DNA of 41,198 nt from Zygnema cylindricum (taxonomy: Eukaryota > Streptophyta > Zygnematophyceae > Zygnematales > Zygnemataceae). The stretch spans positions 1 through 41,198 of the forward strand of contig JBBHKE010003479.1 in NCBI GenBank assembly GCA_037447655.1, written 5' to 3'. The position numbers were made by a program, and so were the translations under genes. Below are positions 22,379 to 33,400 of the stretch, piece by piece. Below the pieces are notes generated by a model. It was given only the letters and a program-made list of their open reading frames with translations, did no database searches and was not told the DNA's origin. Position 1 is the stretch's first letter. The number at the start of each line of letters is the position of its first letter.

Positions 22379-22595
22379 CACCATGTATCGCTTTTAGAGT
22401 TATACTTTTTTCATCACTTCAAACATTTTTTTCGCACACACTTGTCCAATTTTTTTTTTTTGGAGATCGCCAATCGAAAGGTGAGAATCTTGCCTTTCAA
22501 TCGCAGCCGTCAGATAACCAACGTCACAAGTGTGTACGGAGAAAAGGTTTTTAAAGTGCCGAGATAAACATTAACGCTAATAGCGATACACTGTG
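22379..22595. mobile_element. Small inverted-repeat element, family D (copy 1)
   Basis: The left arm CACCATGTATCGCTTTTAGA and the right arm ending GCTAATAGCGATACACTGTG are inverted repeats that continue inward for about 70 bp (CACACACTTGTCC against CACAAGTGTGTACGG). The interior (GCAGCCGTCAGATAAC) matches the reverse complement of the interior of 34796-35011 (GATCTGACGGTTGCGAATG). Non-coding. Confidence 0.75.
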
Positions 22596-24405
22596 TAGAT
22601 ACTGAGGTTGTCTTTCAGAGCGCGTTACACAGTGCTTCAATTCAGAGTCTGAGCTGGAGCTGCACACATCTTATGGGACGAACACAAGCAACAAATGATT
22701 TGACACTTCTGCATTACAGGCTTCCTAAATTGCATTTAGATAGCATCATTTTTCTACCTACGAAAATTTAATGATATTACGAATGATACAACTGCGAGTG
22801 TATTATGTATTATGCCAATCCGTGCTTGTCTTTTCTAATCATATTTCCCGCTCTATTAAATATGGTAAACTTTTCCCCAATATGCATCACAATCCGCTCT
22901 TGGCAATTAGATTTAGTGAATTATTTCAGTTAACACTTTGTTAAATAACTACGCTACACTCTGTTCCGCCACGTGGCACATTATGTGCCACTAACCTAAA
23001 CACTGTTACTAAGAGGTATATATGATTTCCGGTCAAAAAAAAAAGCAGTCACTCAAAGGAGAGCAATCAACTTTAATAGTAGTGAACGTTGATATTTTTG
23101 CATATGGATGTCATCATAAATCCCAAACCGAAGGCCCCATAGATGTGAAGAAATTCATCCCAAAAAGTACTCCAAATAACAGGTGCAAAATTATTAAACC
23201 AATTAACAAATTAAAAAAAAAAAAGTCGGTTTTTCACATCAATAGACAGCAATAATTTGGTTACAGCTAAATAAGTACCATAAGAAGCGTTTACAATTTT
23301 AATAACCCAACCAGGGAAACCTTAAATAAACGGCTTTACGGAGACCGTTTTTTGAGATACTTTCTTTTTTTTTTGCCGAAAAACTATTGGGCGCCTTCTT
23401 GCCAATCTGGCAGACTGAAGGTGGCGTCGTTGATCGCAGAAATCAACCGTACCTGAAAACGCAAAATAATACCTTAAATACGGCTTTAATAAGAAAAAAA
23501 ATAAAAAAAATAAAAAAAATACAATACAATACGATAAAATACAGAATAAAATCATCATCTGTTGGATATCGACCGAAATTGAAGGCAATACATGCGATTT
23601 TGGTATTCATGAAATCGAGAAGTTCAAAACCTTCCCGGATAATCGACAGCACGAGAAGTTCGCAGATAATCAGCCATATATATATATATGTGTGTTTGTC
23701 TTTCATTCTTTTTTTTAATTAAAGGTATGAGACCTTTCCGGTTCAATAAAGACTCTTTGAGAAGTGAATTGACTTGTGGTTCCATTGCAAGAACCAGATC
23801 ACACTATTGGCCATTCAGAATCCGCAGCATGGCAATACAAACAAAAAAGAAAACCCTTTTTTCCGGAAAGACAAAACTATTTGAAAAACTTTTGTTTCCG
23901 GCTATTTGACACGTCTAAATTATTTTTGGAATCAACTCCCAAACAGGGCGAATCAATTCCGCTTTTGGGATGGTAAAGAACGTTTCTAAAAAATTTATCA
24001 CGGGCAATTTCAATTAATCAGGTTCATTTTCCTTTCCACAAATCTACATGCATAATGAAATAAAAGGTCCGCCCAATCTCCCCCAAGTATCCCAACCATC
24101 GACACCTTTAGCAAGTTTATATTTGCAATTCTTATATTTGACGTCCGTCGTGATTTTCACAAAGAGTGTTCTGTGTGTGTGTGAACTAGAGAGATTCCAA
24201 TGAAGCTGAATCACGGAATTTCCAGAATGTACAAAATGTACAGAATGATGGAAAAGTAAATATGCGCGGAAAGTAAAAGATGTGCGAACTTCAGACTGTA
24301 CAGATTGCAAGTACATATTATCGACACCGTCATATCGATATCGATATATCGCGATTATCAGTCATCCAATGTATCGAGTCAACATATGCCAATTGTTTTC
24401 TACCC

Positions 24406-24406
<1 letters not shown>

Positions 24407-24456
<50 letters not shown>
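24407..24456 (+). repeat. Poly-C run (50 nt)
   Basis: Uninterrupted C50 continuing into CT-rich sequence to 24490. On the HPAT sense strand this is G50 starting a few dozen bases after the splice donor at 24491-24492. Confidence 0.9.
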
Positions 24457-24459
<3 letters not shown>

Positions 24460-24492
24460 CCCTCCCTCCCCCCCTCTCCCTCCCTCCCTCAC

Positions 24493-27400
24493 CACTGGCT
24501 CCGGCACTCCTTTGGGCGGCAGTGTGAGGTTCCTCGGGGGTGCCCCCCCTGACCACGTCCTCTTGTCAAACCGCCACTCTCCAAACTTGCCGGGCATGTG
24601 CTCCCCCTGAGACTCACAAAACGACAAAAAACGAGTGAGGACAAGGACGGCAAGAGAGGGAAAGGTTGGGAAAAAGCAATTTGTCCCGACGGGCATATGT
24701 TCGCCCTGGGAGGAGGAGGGGTAAAATGACAAAAAAGGAGTGAGGATAAGGAGGGGAAAGGGAGAGAGGGAAAGGGTAAAAAGAGAAAAGGGGTTAGTTT
24801 GGGGCGACGAGGGAGATATGTTTAGTTTTCAAATATGGGAGGGGGAGAGGAGGAAGACGGGGGGTATACGGGGGTACGGGTTGTGGTTTGGAGAGGTTTC
24901 TATGGAAAGGGAAAGGGAGGGAAAAAAGACGAGTGATTCGAGTTTTTAACCCAAATGAAGCCGAAAGCTATGAAGGACAGTGTGTGTGTCTGTGTGTGTC
25001 TGTCTCTGTCTGTCTCCCCTCTCCTCTCCCCCCTCTCCCTCCATCTCCCTCTCCCTCCCTCCCCCCCCTCCCCCTTCTCCCCTCCCTCTTCCCCTCTTCC
25101 CTCTCTTCCTTCTCTCCTCCCACACACACACATGGAATCTGCAAACTCATTTCCCATCCGATCGATTTCATCAGTTTTTTACCCCTGAAATTAAATTTAG
25201 AGCCCTAGCTGCAACTGCCCTCGGTTTAAAAAAACCATTTCCAAGTGCCTCATTTCCTACCCATTACACTAATTACATGAATAATCATACTATGTTGTAT
25301 TAAATTATACCGTATTTTATAGAAAGATACACCTTGTACCTTGAGAGTGTAGTCGCAGCCGTAGGTGTAATGGATGATGAAGGTGTCACCGATCACCACG
25401 TCCCATGGGGGCTGCACAGAATTGGGAGGGAAGAAATAAAAGGAAGAGAGAGAGATATCACAGGTTTGTCTATTATTAAGTAAACTTAATTTCCTTAAAG
25501 AAAGAAAACACTATTCGGCATCAGCCCGCAGAAAAAACCATTTTCCTCATGGTTTTGACAGCAAAAGACGATGGCTTGGAGTAGGAGGTGATACATAAGA
25601 TAACAAAATGGCCAGTTAAATGGGAAGAGAGGGAGGGCGGGGAGGGAGGGAGAGAGGGGGGTCGGGGAGAGAGGGAGGGAGAGAGGGGGAGATAAGGATG
25701 GAAAATACTGGAACACAAATAGGGGTCAAAAGCATTTCACGTGCAACTTTTTGATTTTTAGCCTCTTTTCAACAGAATCAACCCACCTAGTTTTCCCATG
25801 TTTTCAGGCTAATTGAAGCTCTCCCTGGGCCATTAACAAAACTGAAATGTTGGTTATAAAAAAGTTGACAAACCTGAATCATAAAATCTTTTCGTAAAAT
25901 GTGTTGGACTCCGTTCATTCTCGCAGCCGTAGCGTAGGCATACCTGAAAAAAAATAACATTTATACTCATTTATACTCTTTTATACTCCTTTATACTCAT
26001 TTATACTCATTTATACTCTTTTATACCCACAATCTTCAGTGAATTTCGTCCTGTCAACCATACAGCAAAACCAAATCGACAATTTGTTTGCTTTACATGA
26101 ATGCCTTTTTTATTCATTTCTTTTTTTTTGTCTCTCTTTGACCTCTCTTTTTCCTTCTCTTGTCTCTCATCTCCCTTGTCTTTTATTGAATAAAAAGAAA
26201 TGTCGATACAGAAGTCACCATTTCTTCCTCTGAAAAAGGCTAAAACCACAAATTTTATTAAAAAAAATTGTTCGAGAAATTGTGCCATATTTCACAATTG
26301 TTAAAGTACAACATGAAAAAGAAAAAAATCCATCAAAATGCATTTGACACATGCCCATAAAACTAAACCTTATATCACTGTTAGTGTTGATAACACTAAT
26401 TTAGCCCCGGTTCTGTTTGTCCTGAGACCATAAAATAGAGTTACTAACACAATTTCAAGTTAATTTTTTTACTTAAACCGGTGTCCACAATGAGCCACGT
26501 TATTCAAACCGGAAAGGACTATCAACACTAAAACAGTCCTCAATACTAATTGTTTCTTAATACACGGTGTACTTGGAGGGAGGGAGGGAGGGTGAACTGT
26601 TATTGGTGCAAAATAGTTCATTTCCAACAAAGAGACAACCGACATTTCTCTCAAAAGTTTCTCAATTATTCTGTCTCCCTTTCATCCTTCCCTTCTCTCT
26701 CGCCACTTCACTTACTCCCTAACATCAACGATCATATAATGTTCTCACTTCCTTATAATGCTTCAAACTAAGCATGAAAATTTGGTGCACAAGTGAGATA
26801 CAAAAACCATTTTTATTTGCTCTCATTCTCCATTCTCCCTTCATTGTGTTTTTTTCTCATTTGTCAAGTTTCCCCCAAGTCTTTTAGCCATGTTAACAAG
26901 TTATCAGAACCACAGAGATACTTCTTCTGTACTTCCGTACTTCTGAAGTACAGAAAAAGTATAGAGATACGTTAGAAGTACGAAGGGAGTGTGTAAAAAG
27001 TACGAGTGCCTTACATTTCAAGAACCCATCCAAAAGCCTTGTCAACTCTATCGTCTCCCTTCATCTCAAGACTGACGTTGTGCCATGTGGGGGCAATTTT
27101 TAACAAATCACTCTGCATTCATAAAAAGACTCACAAAAAAAAAAAAGGCAATTCTCAAAAAATAAAATTTCACTGATAAAAACGTACCCGATTTAACCAG
27201 TTAGTACGATTGTTATTCACTCTGGAATGTTGTTAGCTTTTCCCTTAAGTTTACTATCAACTGGAGTTCACATCGTAGTTCAAAAATAGGTGAAAATAGG
27301 CCCATACAATATGCCTATTGTATGCAAAACATACAATATGACCTTAAGACCCATATTGTATTCGGACCTATTCGGACCAATTAAAACATTCGGACTAAAA

Positions 27401-30400
27401 ATTGGACCAATGAAAACATTCGGACCAAAATTTTTATTTACACCGTCAGATTCGGACGATCGGACGGTCGCTGATCAAAGTAGCGATCTAAGAAGATCAC
27501 ATGAAAAGCCCATAACACAACTTACGATAAAGGCGCCGACCAAAGGCCTACCATAAAAACGCCTACTTTTGAACTATGGTTCACATGTAAAGATGAAACT
27601 GTAAGATTTAAAGAACATTAATTTTGATTAAAATAAATGTACCTTCTAAAAGTTAGAATTAAGTTGCCAAAAAGTCTAGTCATTTAACAAATGACCATCG
27701 TTGCAAAAGGACAAAAAAAGTCCAGAGAGAGGAGAGGGAGGGAGGGAGGGAGGAGAGAGAGAGAGAGAGAGAGANNNNNNNNNNTTTTTGTCCGACATGT
27801 CAAAAACTGATGTTTTACAAGTATGGAAGTTTCAATAGATTCAGGATGATTATATGTGGCTTCGGATACGACGACTTGCATGCCTCCGTATGGTCGGCAT
27901 GTTATTTATGGACGCCGAGCTTGGCTTGTTCCAGTATTTATTGTACGGCTGGTATGCCTCCGTACGTTCAGCAGCATAGGCTTCGGTGTATATTAGTAGG
28001 ACTTAGATAACTTTGAAGGTATGAACATTTTGTAGTCAAAAACTGTACAGCCTGTTTTTGCCATTTTCATCTGTGGATATCTCACAGATCTGTTAGCAGA
28101 ATTACTTGTAATTTTGTGTGTATGTTCATCTTGATATTATCTACACTGTGGTAGATTTTCAAAGCTATTGTGACTCTGGTTTGGGTTTTATCAACTATTG
28201 AAGTTGCTGTTTTTCAGACTGGTTTTTGTGAAAGTTTCTTGCTTGGTTTGGTTCCGAGATGACTACACCGGCATCCTCATCGTCTTCGGTTCCGGCTGTT
28301 GTCTCAGAACAACAGTAAACTGCAGACAATTTTTAGGAAACTTCTGAGTATTATATATTGAGTGTTGTCGGGTCAATTGAGTTGAAACTTTGTGTAACAG
28401 GGTTACAAAAATGGGTACTTAGTAGTTAGCAACTAGGCTGCTATGGTTGCGATGTCAGAGCAGCGCAGCTGCGATTCCAGACAAGCGCAACATAGGAGTA
28501 TAGCAACTTAGCAGCACAACTACTTAGTGGCGTAGCAGCATAGCAGCGCAGCACAGCAACGTAACTTAGCAGTATAGCAACGCCGCGGAATGTAGATAGA
28601 ACGGTATTGTTCTAGAAGATATTTCGGGGATTTGTCGCGGTTGATCGTGAAGGTCCACGTGTAAACTTGTACAGTAGTAGGTTGACTAGCAGCTAGCTAG
28701 TTTAAATAGTCAGGTAGGCTTAGTGGATAGGACACTCTTCGAGTAGACCTACGCGGCGAGCGCAACCTTATACTCTCTTCCAAGTAATAAAGCGCAACTT
28801 TGTCTGTCAGTGCTGTTTACTCCTACTGTTGGTACGGGAAGATCCTTGGTGTTTTCCGCTCTGCATTAAGGCCTGCTGTGGTGTGCTATTTGAAACTTTG
28901 AGACCTCCATAAGTCCTCAGAGTGGACAACTTCCAAGAAGCCTCTAGGATAGCCCTGACCCCTTTGTGTTTCAGCAAAAACAACTGCCACCTTGGCAGAC
29001 AATAACTCTTACCAACTTCATCATTGTGAAGGCAAGACTCCCTTGAGTCGATAGCAAAAAGAAACTCCGAATTTGCTCCCCTGAGCAGTAAGTTATAGAG
29101 GGTTAAAGTTGACCTTTTGTACAGAAGCTCTCTGGGAGAGAGGGTCCTATTTCCTAATTTTTCTAAGTCCTATCTCTCTCACAGACTCTATCTACTGATG
29201 TACGGAGCCAATCAAATTGCAGTTCCGTACACAAAAGTACAGCTGTCGGTGTACTTTGTGTACGGACACTGTACGACATGGCCTAAATGTCGACACATGG
29301 TATGTCCAGATTCGCTCCCTTAATCCTAGGAGATGCCGTGATCCAATGTCATTCCGCCACGTGTCATCTGATGTGGCGATGACCACAAATTGCCGAAATT
29401 CTCTTCCGCGATCTTGGAGTTAATTCCGGCCGACCGATTAAATTCACATTTAATCGTAGCCGTAATAAATACATGCGCGATATTCGTTTCATTAAAGAAA
29501 TAAATGCGCGGTATTGGTTTCTTATCCATACCGTAATCCGTACTTTTTATATTATTGGACTTATGTATCCCGTAAACAGTTACAGTTAAATGAATTATAC
29601 TACCTGACAATGTTTAATTAATTATCAAACTATATAGTACGTAAAACTAGTTCTAGACTTAACGGCTAACACAACCAACTACCGGCTGTCTGCTGGCCGG
29701 TTGGTACCAGTATCAAATCCTGTGGCCGACACATACCTTTTAGTAAATAAACCCCTAACTAATATATATTTCTCGTAAACCTCTGGATAGCCTAGGTAGC
29801 CATGGCTCTAGCTCCATCTCCAATTTCTCAGTGACTGCGACAAGTTTGAGAGTTGGAGAGAGAAGTTAGAGGTAGACTGCCTCGGCTTCTTTCTATTTTT
29901 CTATTTAGACCTAGTAAATACTTTAAATGGACCATTAATTTCTACACTCCCTTTATTTTCTAGTCAATCTTTAATTTCAGACCACACTTCTCCCTGCAGA
30001 AAATTAGCTTAAGGGAAGGCACAGGTTTAGTTATCATATCTGCTACCATCTCACTATCTGGTCGATGCTCTAAACTGATTATTTTGTTTTCTACTTTCTC
30101 TCTAACAAAGCTGAGTCTGATATCCATGTGTTTGGCTTTAAAATGATGTTTAGGATTGGCAGAAATAGCAATTGCTGCCTGATTATCACAAAAAGTTTTC
30201 TACACACCACTCTTAAGGTGACCAAGCTCCCCCTCCCCCTCCCCCTCTCTCCCTCCCTCCCTCTCTCTCTCTCTCTCTTCCTCTATTTCCCTATAAAACA
30301 AGGTTCCTAAAGCATATCGTAACAAACCTTTGAATTCTTTGGGTGTGATGTAAAAGAAGGGAAAAGCCGCGGGCATGAACTATGTTGCCAGATTTGGCAA

Positions 30401-33400
30401 AGGCTTCACAAATTTATGGTCAGGCTCGGCCATAAGAACGTACCTGCAAGGAAAAAGACAAGACCGTACTTTCGCATTTTCAGGTTTTCGGGAAATCTAA
30501 AAATTGATGATAGAAAGTGGAAGGAAAAACCTTGTACTTTCATTTTTGCAAGTTTCGGGAGATTTTAGAGTGAAGGTTAAAATCGGAAGGGAATTTTTTG
30601 GGTATTCAGGTTTTAAGGATTCCATAAAATGGAACAAATTAAGTACATAGGTGGATTTCGCATATTGAATTTCACTGTGGCCTTGAAGCTCGTAGAGATA
30701 CACAAAAAGGGTAAAGGTGGAGATGAAAGGACCAAAAGATGATAATTATGAATTGCAAGAAGCATAATTATTTTATGAAGCAGACAGAGACTGTACAAAA
30801 GGGATATCTATTTAAAAACATCAAAACATACTCTGTCCTGCCTGCTGTATACTTCTCTGGTATGAATTGGAAAAAAAAAAAAAAAAGAGGGGCAAATATG
30901 AAGATGGAAAAAACCAAGAATAGCTCTATCTAATAATACATACCATGAATGGGACAAAAATGACAAAAAGAGAGAGGTATTCAGAGAACATACTCTTCCT
31001 CAATCTCGACTTGTTGGACCCATTGCACGAAAGCCCAAGGCCGGTTCAGGACAACATAGCCCTATTATCGTCGCAAAATTGAAAGAAAAAGGCAAAAAAA
31101 AAACTTCACGTTAGAAGTAAACGTAAGAAAGAAAAGAAAAACATAAGAACTGTAAAACATGGAGGAAGAGAGATGAAGTGGGTGTGACGCAGGAGGAGAA
31201 AATCTGCGTCCATTGCTTACAACAATAAAGCTTCCTTAAGAAATAGAAAGTATAAGTTCTTCTGATTGATAGTAAGTTGTTTGAAAATTTAAAGGAGGCC
31301 CACTACTTCAAGATCCTTAACGAACAGAAGTGTAGAAGTGAAAATTGTGGAAACTCACTTATACATCCAGAATTGAAACATATTTTTGACGGCAAAAAGA
31401 ATCCCCGATATCTATCACCACGTAGTTTTATACTAAGACCACGGTAAAAACATACATCTCACATCCCTTGTTCAGCTTTTATTATACCATAAAGCACTTC
31501 GATACAGAATTTCAAACACGCTCTCTTAACCCCAAAAACTGACTAAACTACTCTCTTGGCACTAAAGGGAGCAAGGAAGAAAGAGGAGAGAGAAGGACGA
31601 GGAAAGGGGAGAGAGAGGAGAGAGAGGGGAGGGAAAGCAGGAAAGAGGGAGGGAGGGACGGAGGGAGAGTGTGCGAGCGAGCTCAAAGTTGTGCAAGATT
31701 GCTCTTTTATTGCATGAACAAAATCAAAAGTCTGTAATTCAACCTTGACAGACTCAGCAGTTACTATTCAAAACATATCAGAGAGCCTTTCCTGCATTGC
31801 TTCGACAAGCTACACATTGATATTAGAGTTAATGACTCTAATTCGAGCAAAAAAATTATAAGTGTTAATAAAGCTATTTAAGGGAGTGGACTACATCTGC
31901 CACGTCTCCCTACACTAAATTGGTAATATACATTCTAATTTCGCATTTACACTAATACTTCCTTAAATATTAATGGGTGGTGTTCGAAAAACACACTGTT
32001 ACTTCTGCATATTCAGCAGCCCGTCTTCTTGATCCTCAATCTGCTGGTAATTATAAAAATGTGCCAAAAGAAGCTGAAACAGGAAAGAAGGACGTACATA
32101 TCCTTCTGGTTCCAGGTACTTGCGTTATAAAAAAAGCGATATCATCTGCTGCCCATACGATGATTGACTACAATTGCCTCAAACTATACCACCCATCGCC
32201 ATTAGCGTGAAGGAACCATTAGTGTTTAATACGGAATTAGAATGTACAAAACTGATCTAGCGTAGGGAGACGTGGCTAATTGTAGTCCACTTCTGTTATT
32301 AACACTGTAGATTTTGACTTTAAAAACGGCGACTGAATTACTGTTGCCAATAGCAATGGGCAGTGTAGCTCCTTGCCGGCATAAGAGAAATGAATGAAAT
32401 GGATAACGTACTCCAGCAATTATGTGAAGAGCGAGACCCATTTAAGAAAAAGAGGGAGTATTTTCCAAAGCTACACAGTCACTAATGACAAAATTTTAGA
32501 GCAAGTTTAGGAAAAAAGACTCTACTGACACTCATGAAAGCCATCCCAGATGAAATGCACAAAGGCGAAAGAAAAGCATACAGTGATAAAGCAGAAGAAC
32601 GGACCACCAACGGAGGAAGTAGAATTTTCATTGTACAATTGTTCGTTTTTAACATAATTTAAGTTTATCTAAAAAAGGCTCCTTGACGGCAAAAATGCCG
32701 AATGTCAGGAAAACATTGTGGGGTAGCATTTTATTCCCAACATAGTTTCAAAAGTATTCTTTAAGCGATCCTCAAGCAACTTGAAGGTCTATTACTGCTT
32801 AAATCACGAGGTAAACGGCTTGCCTCCTACTTAGACGCCCCTCGCTTAACCACGCAGACCTAGAAGATAGAGGGGGATATAACGGAACAGAATATGCGGC
32901 GAACGCATGGAAACAACGGTGTTAAGAAAAGCAGAAGTCACATTGAGACAAGATAAAGAAAGAGAAGAGAAAGAGAGAGAAAAAAAGATTAAAAAAACTT
33001 AAGTGGGTCTAGAAATTGAGGGAGGAATTACTCTATCATCAACCAATTTGATTTCAGCTCTTTCGATTGATTTTCCATAATGAGCTCTTTTCAATCGAAT
33101 AAATATGATGAAATATCTCCACATGGCACCTTTGCAAAACCATCAGTTTTCAACAAAAAAAAAAAAAAAAAAGGGAGAGTAACTGAAAAAAACACCTTAT
33201 CCATTCCTTCAGGCAATGGCTGGGCTATCCATGTAGGAATTTCCTGCATCAGGTTATCCTCCACTCCAGAGTGTAAAACACGTGTAAATCCCCCCATTTC
33301 CGACCCCTCCATTGCCGCATATTTTTTGTACCAGAAGTACATCACCCGGCATTGCCATTTGCTGTACGGACCAGCACTGGCAGTCACAACTGTGTGAAAC

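Larger units (their letters stand above)
22085..24492. other. Intergenic or intronic stretch between the converging J-domain and HPAT genes
   Basis: The 3' ends of both converging genes should lie here but no further exon is recognised. AATAAA occurs at 22169 and again immediately after, suitable for the plus-strand J-domain gene. The last HPAT exon (about 20 codons following the conserved PEPV) was not found on the minus strand. The stretch contains a MITE (22379-22595), A/T runs near 23033, 23213 and 23490-23545, and a CGATAT-rich hAT-like scrap at 24330-24380. Confidence 0.4.

Noticed and set aside
24282-25303. Proline-rich or glycine-rich frames on both strands
   Set aside because: They arise from poly-C and CT-rich low-complexity DNA; only 24493-24606 on the minus strand is a genuine exon.
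25961-26027. CRISPR-like regular repeat
   Set aside because: Direct decamers without spacers in a eukaryotic intron; an ordinary minisatellite.
28700-28760. tRNA-like stretch (GGCTTAGTGGATAGGACAC)
   Set aside because: No complete cloverleaf or B-box could be built; no tRNA or rRNA gene is supported anywhere in the window.
31977-32210. 77-aa frame
   Set aside because: Spans the loop of a MITE; a chance open frame.
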